Shown here piece by piece: positions 36,627 through 44,938 of a DNA stretch of 64,000 nucleotides. Where the stretch lies: contig NZ_JAAMQI010000001.1 in NCBI RefSeq assembly GCF_013523165.1, positions 1 to 64,000 on the forward strand, given 5' to 3'. Each line of letters begins with the position of its first letter. Positions within the stretch are counted from its first letter, which is position 1. This DNA comes from Pseudomonas entomophila. Its GTDB lineage: Bacteria; Pseudomonadota; Gammaproteobacteria; Pseudomonadales; Pseudomonadaceae. Below the pieces are notes generated by a model that saw nothing but the letters and a program-made list of their open reading frames with translations, made no database searches and had not been told where the DNA came from. Both the position numbers and the translations under genes were made by a program.

Positions 36627-39600
36627 TTAACCTCCGAGGCTTGCCAGTTCTTCGGCGGTCAAGCCTATCGCGCCATTATGCTTGTTATCACGGAGCTCAA
36701 AACCAGAGTTTTCTTCCGTTTTTGCTACCAGCACCCGATGTCGCAGTCTATTCCTTGCATCTTTAATTACGTTTGGATCTAAATCTTTGAGGCCACTCCC
36801 TGCGGACGGTGCGATAGGCGCTTTCGGCGCAGGCTTCACTACCGGCGCCGTAGCATCCGCCGAGAGGGGGCGCGATTGACCAGGGCCAGGTAGGGGTGGG
36901 GCTGGGGGTGCGACAACGTTGTTCCGCACGGGTTTAGGCGGAGGTGCAGGGGGCACTTGCGTACCCGCATCCACCCTTTCAGGGCCGTTCATACTCGCAA
37001 CGCTTCCACGAGGCGTCGTGCCCATCCCGATCTCGGCGGTCCCTGCCCTGGCATTGGCCTTCGCCTTCCTGGCTGCATGAATCCTGTTGCCGATCGCACT
37101 CAGGCTGGCAAGGGCGCCCCCGATGCCAGAGCCGAGGAGTCCGTACATGGTCAATGTTGGATCATCACTCAAGGTACCGGCCACTGCCACTGCCAGGCCA
37201 CCGATCGCCAGGGCGTTGCCCACCACGGCGAGCGCAATACCTATACCCGCTGGAGGGAAGATGAAGGTGAAGGCCAGCCCGGTGATCACCCCGATGCCGG
37301 CGAACAGCACGTTCGCCCACTTATCCATGAAACCGGCCTTGGGTTGCTTGATCGGGTCCTGGTACCCCGGCAAAGGGTCGTTCAAGGCCTCGCCGTAGTG
37401 ACCGGTGGGGTCCTGCCAGTTGACCGGATTGCCCAGTACATAGACGTAAGGGTTGATCCCGGACACCTCCGGTGCCAACGAATCGGGGCTATGAAAACGC
37501 ATCAGCCCAGGGTTGTAAGCCCGGTAGCCACGACCCAGCAGATACCAGCCGGCGGGTTGCTGGTCGAATGCCGGCTCGCACGCTTCGCCATTGAACGCCA
37601 GCAGACTGCGCAGCTGTTCGTCCTTGGCACGCTCCCCGTAGACGCTATAGCTGCTGGTATGCAGGCCGTCAGCCGCATATTCGCCAAGCACGCTGTTGGC
37701 GGCATCCGTGAGCAGCAGACGACTGTCGTTCGGTTGTCCCTCGGTCTGCATGGCCAGTGCCGTCTCACCGTCGTACAGGTACTGGTTGAGCATGCCGTCT
37801 TCAAGCGTGGCGCTCAGGCGGTAACCCTGATAGCGGCGTTGGACCTCGGCAGCGTTGCCGTGGCGCACGCCCAGCAGATGATCGTGGCCATCGTAGCGGT
37901 AGCGGGCCAGCACATGCTGATCATCCTGGCTGCGCACTTCACTGAGCCGACCCAGATCATCGTAATGCAGCTGGCGGCCCCATTCGTCATTGCGCATGTT
38001 GCCGTCGGCGTCGTAACTGAAGGTCTGGTCGGCCGGATAGTCGGTTTGCAGGCTGTGCGTTACTCGTTCGAGCTGGAAGTTGTCGTCAGACTTATAGGTA
38101 AAACGCGCATCGTCCCTCTGGTTATCGGTGAAGTTGGTCTGGCAACGGGTCACGTTGTCCAGGGCGTCGAAGCGGAACAGCTGACGTTTAATGGCGCGCC
38201 CGGCGGCGTTGGTGGGCAACTGGGTGCCGTCGTATTCGACGCTTTCCAGCCGGTCGAGGTCATCATACTGGAAGGTTTCCTCCAGCAGCAGCTGCCCGTC
38301 CTGGCATCGGACGCGCTGGTGCAACTGGTCATCGTCGCGCCAGACCAGGGTCAGCGTCTGTGTCGTGCCATCGTCCAAGGTCAAGGTACGATCGGTTTCA
38401 CGGCCGAAACAATCGTACTGTCGCAAGCAGGTCAAGGTGCGCTGGCTGTGCTTGTCGAGCGTGACGGTCTTGAAGACCCGACCATCGGTGTCATACTCGA
38501 AGTCGGCTTGCAGGTCGCCCTGCACGGTCTGTTTCACACGGCCCAGGGAATCATAGGTGTGCTGAGTGGAAGCGCCAGCGTCACTGATGCGCGACAATGC
38601 ACGGCCTTGCAACGAATGCCGATGTTCGGTGAAGTGCTCATCCTCGTAGTTGCCGTCCACACCCTGGGTCGCCCAGGCTTCGCGCCGCAGGTAGCCTTGG
38701 TCGGTGTAATGATACCGGCGCTTGCCTTCGGCATTGGTGGCGGCAGTAATGGCGGCGTCCGGGCGTTCGTAGTCGAAGTTGGACGGGTCTAGGCTCGCGA
38801 CACCGCTCTGGTTCGTGGTGACGATGCCGGTGGGGGCGGTGGACACCTCGGGCTGATAGCTGTACGTGCGTGTACGACCGCTGGCACGCTGGTGCTGATG
38901 CACCAACGTCTGCTCACCCTGGTAGGTATAGGATTCGGTGCGTGGACCAACGGTCAGCGTTTTCATGCGCGCCAGCCCGTCGAAGGTGCGGGTGCAGACG
39001 ATACGAGGTGATTCTCCAACGCCCGCCTGCAACGCCAGGCGGGTCACCAGCTCGTCAGTGCAGAAATCAGCGAAGTGGCGGACCAGCGTACTCGCGTCGG
39101 GACGCTCGTGGTGCGTCATGCGGCCCCACGCGTCGTAGGTGAACCGTGTGGTGCGTACCAGTGGCGCCTTGAGGTCATGCTCGTCCAGCGGGTCACGCAG
39201 GTGACTGACTTCGCGCACGCAGCGGCCAAGGCCATCATAGAAGTACTGCTGCCTGCCTGCCTCCTGGCCGTCCTCGGCGTTGCGTTGCCGGTACTCAGGT
39301 TTGCCAAAGCGGTTCAGCTCGGTCACCTGCCATTGACGCTTGACGGATGTTTCGTCATCCGGGCGTTCCTGCCAGGTGTTGACGATATCGCCCTCTTTGC
39401 CAAACGGTGAACGTTCGCGGCGTTCGATGACGCCATCGGGGCGAATGGTCGTGCAGCGGTCACCCCAGTCGTCATATTCGAAGGTGCTGGTCAGTTCGAG
39501 ACCTGTGTCGTCGAGCTGGTCATGAGTGGTCTGGCTAAGCTGTCGACCCAGACTGTCGTACTGGTAAGTCTGCACGGTGTGCGTGACACGTTTGGATTGG

Positions 39601-41771
39601 CGCTGGTCGTCTTCTTCGGTCACTTCACGGGTTTCACGCACGCTGCGCCCGGCACCATCGAGCCATTGGGTGCTGACCACGCCCTGCACATCGGTTTCGC
39701 TCTGACTGGCTTGCGTACCTTTGACGCTGAGCTGGTAGGCATAGGTCCGTGTCGCGCTCAGTTCCGGTTTGTCGGGTGCAACGGTCTGACGGACCGGGCG
39801 GCGCAAGGCGTCGTAGTGCTTATGGGTGTACACGCCATTGGCATCCTGTTGGCGCATGGTCAGCCCGCAATAGCGGGAGACCGCACTGTGCAAGGTGCGT
39901 TGCGCCAGGTCGTGGCCCTGCGTGGTCTGGCGGACTTGTAGCAGGCTCTCGTGGCCGCTTTCATCCTGGATCCGGCTGTAGACGAACCGGGTGGTGGTGG
40001 TGCGGTCCTTGAGTGGATCACCGCCGTGTTTCAGCGTCTGACGCTGATGGTCCAGGCGCATGTGCAGCAACGGATTGTCCGGCGTGTCGAGATACGTCAT
40101 CTCGCTAAGCTGCAGCAGGGTGCCGGTTTCGTCGGTGGCATCGCTCAGCTGCAGCGTACGCTGATGCTTGACTACCGCTTCCCCGAACGTTTTTCGAGCA
40201 CCGGTGACGGGGTCGATGGCGCGGTAGCGGTAGTGACTGCGCAGGATCACTGCCTGGCCTTCTTCCGACTCGGCAGGGTAGCTGGTCTTGTACTTGATAC
40301 GGCGTTTGAAGCCCTGTGGGTCGGGTGGGCAGGCTATCTCCTCGGCGTCCCCTGTCTGCTCGATTTCGCCCTCGATGGCATAGTAGGTGTACTCGGTGTA
40401 TCTGCCGTCGGGCTCGACTTCCTTGAGCAGGTTGCCATGCACGTCAAAGCTGGTGGTCTTGGTCTCCTGGCGAGGCCAGGTGGCGCTGCCTTCGAGCTTC
40501 CATTGCACGGTGACCTGGTGAGGCAACTGGAAGAAGGGCGGCTGCCGGTCGAATGTCAGCCCAGGCTTTTCATGGTAAACGGTGCTGGTTTCCTGGACAT
40601 GGCCATTCTGCGTCTCGGTTTCGCGCAACATTAGATGGAAACGGTTGTAGCGCCGGGTCACCGTGCGTAGAACCTTGCCATCGCCGGGAAGACCTGCATC
40701 CTTGTCCTTGAGCCACAGGCTGGCAGTGGACCCGTATTCATAGTCGCTGCCCGTGAACCGGTACAGGTTGTCCTGCCCATCGTCGCGCCATACCACGCCG
40801 CTGGCACCGTGGCCAAGGAAGTTGTTGTCGGTATAGGTATAGGTGGTGACCATCGCGGGTTGGTCGAAGCCTGGATCCAGCTGGTGGCGCTTGACCCGCG
40901 GCATGGGTGGGCGGGCATCGTCTGGGAAGCGATGACCATTGTCACCTTGCCAGTATTCAAGGGTTTCAGTCGCGCCCAAGGGCGTCTTGACCTGCTTGAG
41001 CAGTGCCAGGTTCTGCCCGTCGGTATAGGCGAGGTGCTCATATTCGAACTGCCAGCAGGCGCTTTCGGCTGTCGGTAGGAACACGTTGGTGACCAGACGC
41101 AAGGTGGGGCTGCCAAGGTTTTTCAGCTGCATACGATAGGTGGCCCGGGATGGGTCGCCCGTGGGTGCATCAGGGAACAGCTCGAACGAGACGGTGCCAC
41201 TGTCATAGCTCACCTTCAGCAGTGTGGTGGCATTGACGTCGGTGATACCGGTCAGGCAGAGATTGCCGTTGAGGTCGTATGCGTAGGTCAGACTGATCCA
41301 ATGCCCCGAGGCCGCTTCGATGCGTACTGGCAGGGCAATTTGGCGATGGGCGGGGCCCATGAGTTCGAGAAACTCGACCAGACCCGTCTTGTATTCCACG
41401 CGCCAGCAGGTGCTGCTTTCCTGGTGAAGATGGAAACTTTCCACCTTGCGTTCGGCAATCCCAAGACCGGTGCCATCGCCCATGTCACTGCCAGTGACCT
41501 TGTAGGTCTCGCCATTCTGCAGGCTAAGCAGGTTGCTAGCGGGTTGGTACTGGCTGAGGTTCAAGTTCCAGCCATGGCCAAAGCCTGCGTCGATGTGATT
41601 CATGGGGTTGAACCTCAGGCGCAAAGGCAGTGCAGGACCTTGTTGGTCGTTGCCGACCAGTTCCGGCAATTCGATGCCCAAGGTGTACTGGCCGGTACGC
41701 GGGTCGACGCTGTTTTGCACGAAGCTGGTGAAGTTGAAGGCGTTGGACTGTGCGGTTGACGTGATCGACAT
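36627..41771 (-). CDS. Full-length Rhs/YD-repeat protein with proline-rich C-terminal tip
   Basis: This is a 1714-residue Rhs protein. The N-terminus (SNAFNFTSFVQNSVDPRTGQ) is followed by more than 20 YD-type repeats (for example YHYTDQGYLRREA, FEYDTDGRVFKT, LHYDDLGRLSEV) that should form a hollow shell. The core GWYLLGRGYRAYNPGLMRFHSPD...NPVNWQDPTGHYG comes next. The tip (about 250 residues) has two or three hydrophobic helices, a proline-rich linker (PPAPPPKPV, APPAPPLPGPG) and a short tail ending GLTAEELASLGG. I recognise no toxin fold, and no immunity gene fits in the 260 bases downstream. ATG 41771 has AGGAG and is one base after the upstream stop. Confidence 0.88.
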   Translation of the reverse strand: MSITSTAQSNAFNFTSFVQNSVDPRTGQYTLGIELPELVGNDQQGPALPLRLRFNPMNHIDAGFGHGWNLNLSQYQPASNLLSLQNGETYKVTGSDMGDGTGLGIAERKVESFHLHQESSTCWRVEYKTGLVEFLELMGPAHRQIALPVRIEAASGHWISLTYAYDLNGNLCLTGITDVNATTLLKVSYDSGTVSFELFPDAPTGDPSRATYRMQLKNLGSPTLRLVTNVFLPTAESACWQFEYEHLAYTDGQNLALLKQVKTPLGATETLEYWQGDNGHRFPDDARPPMPRVKRHQLDPGFDQPAMVTTYTYTDNNFLGHGASGVVWRDDGQDNLYRFTGSDYEYGSTASLWLKDKDAGLPGDGKVLRTVTRRYNRFHLMLRETETQNGHVQETSTVYHEKPGLTFDRQPPFFQLPHQVTVQWKLEGSATWPRQETKTTSFDVHGNLLKEVEPDGRYTEYTYYAIEGEIEQTGDAEEIACPPDPQGFKRRIKYKTSYPAESEEGQAVILRSHYRYRAIDPVTGARKTFGEAVVKHQRTLQLSDATDETGTLLQLSEMTYLDTPDNPLLHMRLDHQRQTLKHGGDPLKDRTTTTRFVYSRIQDESGHESLLQVRQTTQGHDLAQRTLHSAVSRYCGLTMRQQDANGVYTHKHYDALRRPVRQTVAPDKPELSATRTYAYQLSVKGTQASQSETDVQGVVSTQWLDGAGRSVRETREVTEEDDQRQSKRVTHTVQTYQYDSLGRQLSQTTHDQLDDTGLELTSTFEYDDWGDRCTTIRPDGVIERRERSPFGKEGDIVNTWQERPDDETSVKRQWQVTELNRFGKPEYRQRNAEDGQEAGRQQYFYDGLGRCVREVSHLRDPLDEHDLKAPLVRTTRFTYDAWGRMTHHERPDASTLVRHFADFCTDELVTRLALQAGVGESPRIVCTRTFDGLARMKTLTVGPRTESYTYQGEQTLVHQHQRASGRTRTYSYQPEVSTAPTGIVTTNQSGVASLDPSNFDYERPDAAITAATNAEGKRRYHYTDQGYLRREAWATQGVDGNYEDEHFTEHRHSLQGRALSRISDAGASTQHTYDSLGRVKQTVQGDLQADFEYDTDGRVFKTVTLDKHSQRTLTCLRQYDCFGRETDRTLTLDDGTTQTLTLVWRDDDQLHQRVRCQDGQLLLEETFQYDDLDRLESVEYDGTQLPTNAAGRAIKRQLFRFDALDNVTRCQTNFTDNQRDDARFTYKSDDNFQLERVTHSLQTDYPADQTFSYDADGNMRNDEWGRQLHYDDLGRLSEVRSQDDQHVLARYRYDGHDHLLGVRHGNAAEVQRRYQGYRLSATLEDGMLNQYLYDGETALAMQTEGQPNDSRLLLTDAANSVLGEYAADGLHTSSYSVYGERAKDEQLRSLLAFNGEACEPAFDQQPAGWYLLGRGYRAYNPGLMRFHSPDSLAPEVSGINPYVYVLGNPVNWQDPTGHYGEALNDPLPGYQDPIKQPKAGFMDKWANVLFAGIGVITGLAFTFIFPPAGIGIALAVVGNALAIGGLAVAVAGTLSDDPTLTMYGLLGSGIGGALASLSAIGNRIHAARKAKANARAGTAEIGMGTTPRGSVASMNGPERVDAGTQVPPAPPPKPVRNNVVAPPAPPLPGPGQSRPLSADATAPVVKPAPKAPIAPSAGSGLKDLDPNVIKDARNRLRHRVLVAKTEENSGFELRDNKHNGAIGLTAEELASLGG

Positions 41772-41772
41772 G

Positions 41773-42822
41773 TCAGTTTGCTCCTTTCGCGGCAAGCGGG
41801 CGCAGGGTCGCGCAGAGGAAACGTGTCTCGCCTTTTTCGTCATTCTTGTGCGCGCGGCCGATCATGGCTTGATTCGGACCGCATGTTTCATAGGTTCTAG
41901 AATATTCCTTGAACTCATCGGACCAGGTGCCGGGCTCTACGAGAACGTCCTGCCCACTGGGGGATGACACACTCGAGCACTGATACTTCGTATTGCCATT
42001 TTCATCGCCACTGTGCCAGCGTGCAGTCATCACGGTATTGAGGGGGCAGGTGAAATAGATATAACGCTTGTCATTGGCGGTGACCTGGGCGCCTTCTGTC
42101 TTATCAAGGCCGGACTCGCGAAATGTAGGCGACCAGTGTGGCGAATGTGTTGTGTACCCGTCCACACGGCTGCAGGTATAATTCGTGCCTGCTTTTTCGT
42201 CACCGGCATGATAGCGTGCAGTAATGAAATAGTTGCTGGAACAGGCGCGCTCAGGGGGGGCGTCCCGTTCGGATTCTTTTGGGGTATCATAATGACTGGA
42301 AAACGTCGGTGCATCGAGGGGTGCCGGCGTGTCGATATCCGGCGATGCCGAAATACGTATGCACGAGGTGGCATCACGCATGGTGTTAGCCGCAGCGACC
42401 TTCTTGTCGATCACTTTGAGGCCTCGAAATATCGTCTTGTTCTTCGCAAAGGCTTGTAGTTCTTCGAACGAATAGACGCGCTCGTCGCCCGTGTTGCGGG
42501 CAATGGTCTTGAGGCGTACCCAGTATTCGTCCTCCTTGGCCAGGTCCGTGCGACAGTCCCGGTTGGACGTCAGAAGGATCTCCATGGCCGAGGGCAGGTC
42601 GTTGAAACGGATTTTTCGAACGCCTTCCGGAAAGCAGGCGTAGGCTGGACTGTTCACCGAATACTGGTAAGTCAATCCCGAGCCGGCTTCAGGGGTAGAG
42701 AAGCTACACGTGCCATTGTTCTTGTTCTGTAAAGTCAAGTTTCCGGGCGATGCCTGAGCACCGATACAACTGGCCGCCACTGCAATGCCGAGTGCTAGCC
42801 GTCCTGGTCTGTAAATGGACAT
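41773..42822 (-). CDS. Secreted protein with three Cys-x22-Cys repeats, coupled to Rhs
   Basis: This 349-residue protein has a signal peptide (LALGIAVAASCIGAQA). The N-terminal domain (to about 180) contains FNDLPSAMEILLTSNRDC and several cysteines and is not recognised. The C-terminal part has three repeats starting near Cys194, Cys259 and Cys314. Each follows C-x7-[AG]-R-x-H-x2-D-E-x3-T-x-[YF]-x-C (ARYHAGDEKAGTNYTC, ARWHSGDENGNTKYQC, GRAHKNDEKGETRFLC). They look like small disulphide-closed, possibly ligand-binding modules. The stop is one base before the Rhs start, so the two are translationally coupled and probably cooperate. Confidence 0.75.
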   Translation of the reverse strand: MSIYRPGRLALGIAVAASCIGAQASPGNLTLQNKNNGTCSFSTPEAGSGLTYQYSVNSPAYACFPEGVRKIRFNDLPSAMEILLTSNRDCRTDLAKEDEYWVRLKTIARNTGDERVYSFEELQAFAKNKTIFRGLKVIDKKVAAANTMRDATSCIRISASPDIDTPAPLDAPTFSSHYDTPKESERDAPPERACSSNYFITARYHAGDEKAGTNYTCSRVDGYTTHSPHWSPTFRESGLDKTEGAQVTANDKRYIYFTCPLNTVMTARWHSGDENGNTKYQCSSVSSPSGQDVLVEPGTWSDEFKEYSRTYETCGPNQAMIGRAHKNDEKGETRFLCATLRPLAAKGAN

Positions 42823-43028
42823 GGTGGTTCATTCTCCTATACATGCTCGGCGGACACGGATGTCACGCCATCGTGTTCATCGTTCTCAGGAAAGATTAAT
42901 CCGATCGCCTGTGGCAAGCACCTGATAGAAATAACAGTCCAGCTGAAACGACCACCCCCCGCGCGCAAAGAGTGCCACATGCGCAGCCCATTGCGTTGTG
43001 CTCGCGGTTGACCTGTCAATTCTACCAG

Positions 43029-43057
43029 TTGGTGCATGTTCCACATCGGCCTATAAC
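43029..43057 (+). promoter_or_regulatory. Candidate sigma70 promoter of the Ig-like/P47-like/Rhs operon
   Basis: TTGGTG (43029-43034), a 17-base spacer and TATAAC (43052-43057) lie 35 bases before the first start codon. The 268-base gap also carries the start of the divergent minus-strand Rhs operon, so both may share control. Confidence 0.5.
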
Positions 43058-43091
43058 TGTTGTCCAGTCTTATTAAGCAACGGTCAACTTC

Positions 43092-44915
43092 ATGAACGAC
43101 TCAACGGCAAGAACGTTATCCACCTCGGCGCGGCTCGCTGCCCCGATCATCGAATCTCTCAATGGCTATGACGAGATTGACCTTGAACGTCTGGCGGATC
43201 AGTCTCTGGTGACGTTCATCCAGTACGACGGTATCCAACTGGGCGATCGGCTGCGTCTCAATTGGCGAGGTGCCAGTGCCACGGGTGAGCCGTTGGATGA
43301 CGTGAGCACGGAGATGGAAGTCGAGACGCCTGACTTCGATCCGGTCAGCAAGCGGTTGAAAGTCAACATTCCAAATGCCTTCTTGGTCGGAGCCGATCAG
43401 GGGTATGCGTTCTATTCCTATGAGCGCCTCACTGGCGTACCCGAAGAATCGCTACGTACGTTCTGTTTCGTCGGTGTGCGTCGCCATCGCATGGAGCACA
43501 TGCCGGTGGCGCAGGCGTTGAGCGGACATGCTTTGCATATCGATCCTGCAACGTTGGGCAGCGCAGGATGCCGGTTCCTGGCGCCGGCGTATCAGGCCAT
43601 GCAGGCAGATGATCAGGTCACCCTGCATTTCAGCGGTTACTTTGAAGATGGCGAATTCGATAGAGAGCTCGTGTTCGACTATCTGGTAACCGATCAGAAC
43701 GTTGGCCGAAACATCCGCTGGACAGTGCCGAGGGGGGAGTTCAACTGGCTCGAGGGGGGCCATGCCGACGTCTTCTATCGCATAGCGTTCGTCGACGGCT
43801 GCTTCCTCGAAAGCGCGCCGCAGACCTACCGCATCGGACCGCCTCCTGCCGACCCGGCATTGCTTGCGGCGCCTTTCATCCTCGGGCATGCGGGCGGTCC
43901 TCTGGACCCAGCAGATTTCCCCGAGGGTCTGACCATTCGCATACCGCCCTATAAAGACTTGCATACGGCCGACTGGACGCTGCTGCAGGTCAACGACGAG
44001 CCAGGCAGCGCTGCACTGCGTGCCGATCTCACTACCCTGGCCAGTGGCATCCAGGGAATCTGTCTGGGAGCGGATGCGCTGGACGACCAGACGCAGCTGA
44101 GGCTGAGGTACCAGGTGGCACGTGAGGGCCTGGGATTGGTTTCCCAGGAGCTGGACCTTGAAGTGCTGCGGCCTAGGGAGCTTTCGAGCGTGCAGATCGA
44201 CAATGCGGAGTCGGAGTCGCCGGAACCCAACATGGTGTTGGATGCGGACCTCGCGACAACCGGTGCGTATGTGGATGTACCCGACCCTGGGCTGCGTTCG
44301 GGCGAGTGTCTGCAGTTGCACTGGCAAGGGCGCTCCAGCGCAGGCCGCCATGTGCATACGCTGCCGGAGGGCAGCAAGCCGCCTTTCCGCTTCGCCGTCC
44401 CCGCCTCGGTCGTGGCCGCCAACATGGAGGCCACCGCTGATAAGACCGAAGACAAGCGTTTCCCGGTGTTCTACCGCCTGGTACGCGATGCAGGTGGCTA
44501 CCAAGAGTCGCCGTTGGTGCAATTACGTATTTTGCCATTGCTCCGGTCACGCTACCCGACCATCCAATGTGACAAGGCCTTGGGTGGCACCTTGTCGCTG
44601 GCGGCCGTACCAGCAAACGGAGCTACGTTGATCTTGCGAGACTGGGTATTCATGGCGGCGGGGCAGAGAGTCCGTGTCATCTTCAGGGGGGTTAAAGCCA
44701 ATCACCAGCAACTGGTGACCACGTTGCGGGACGCGGATGTGACGGCGGATGAAGTTCAGCAAGAAAACGTGGTCGTGATGCTCAGCAGAGAGGTGTTGAG
44801 CAGTCAGGGCCAAGGGTTTGATTTCACCATTGAAGTGAGAGTCAATTTTGAAAACGAAACATCAGACGACACCTGGTTCGACTTCCCGTCGCTGGTGTTG
44901 ACGCTGCAGGCTTGA
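43092..44915 (+). CDS. Ig-like repeat protein heading the island operon
   Basis: This is a 607-residue protein without a signal peptide or membrane helix. It seems to be built of about five beta-sandwich repeats of about 110 residues. Each has a strand like GDRLRLNWRG, DQVTLHFSGYF, ECLQLHWQGRSSAG or QRVRVIFRGV preceded by an IxIPxYxxL-type start. Such repeats are common in uncharacterised Pseudomonas Ig-like proteins and recur in the products at 54582 and 58930. No strong ribosome binding site precedes the ATG. The next gene starts 24 bases later. The function is unknown; binding or scaffolding is a guess. Confidence 0.7.
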   Translation: MNDSTARTLSTSARLAAPIIESLNGYDEIDLERLADQSLVTFIQYDGIQLGDRLRLNWRGASATGEPLDDVSTEMEVETPDFDPVSKRLKVNIPNAFLVGADQGYAFYSYERLTGVPEESLRTFCFVGVRRHRMEHMPVAQALSGHALHIDPATLGSAGCRFLAPAYQAMQADDQVTLHFSGYFEDGEFDRELVFDYLVTDQNVGRNIRWTVPRGEFNWLEGGHADVFYRIAFVDGCFLESAPQTYRIGPPPADPALLAAPFILGHAGGPLDPADFPEGLTIRIPPYKDLHTADWTLLQVNDEPGSAALRADLTTLASGIQGICLGADALDDQTQLRLRYQVAREGLGLVSQELDLEVLRPRELSSVQIDNAESESPEPNMVLDADLATTGAYVDVPDPGLRSGECLQLHWQGRSSAGRHVHTLPEGSKPPFRFAVPASVVAANMEATADKTEDKRFPVFYRLVRDAGGYQESPLVQLRILPLLRSRYPTIQCDKALGGTLSLAAVPANGATLILRDWVFMAAGQRVRVIFRGVKANHQQLVTTLRDADVTADEVQQENVVVMLSREVLSSQGQGFDFTIEVRVNFENETSDDTWFDFPSLVLTLQA

Positions 44916-44938
44916 CCTCTGGTTTTAGGAGAACAGTG

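Noticed and set aside
36957..38792. A 611-codon plus-strand frame within the Rhs gene
   Set aside because: It is antisense to YD repeats and core of a clear Rhs protein; repeat-derived open frames are expected there.
42837..43046. Small minus-strand frame of 69 codons upstream of the Cys-repeat protein
   Set aside because: No ribosome binding site or family resemblance; it lies in the divergent promoter region.
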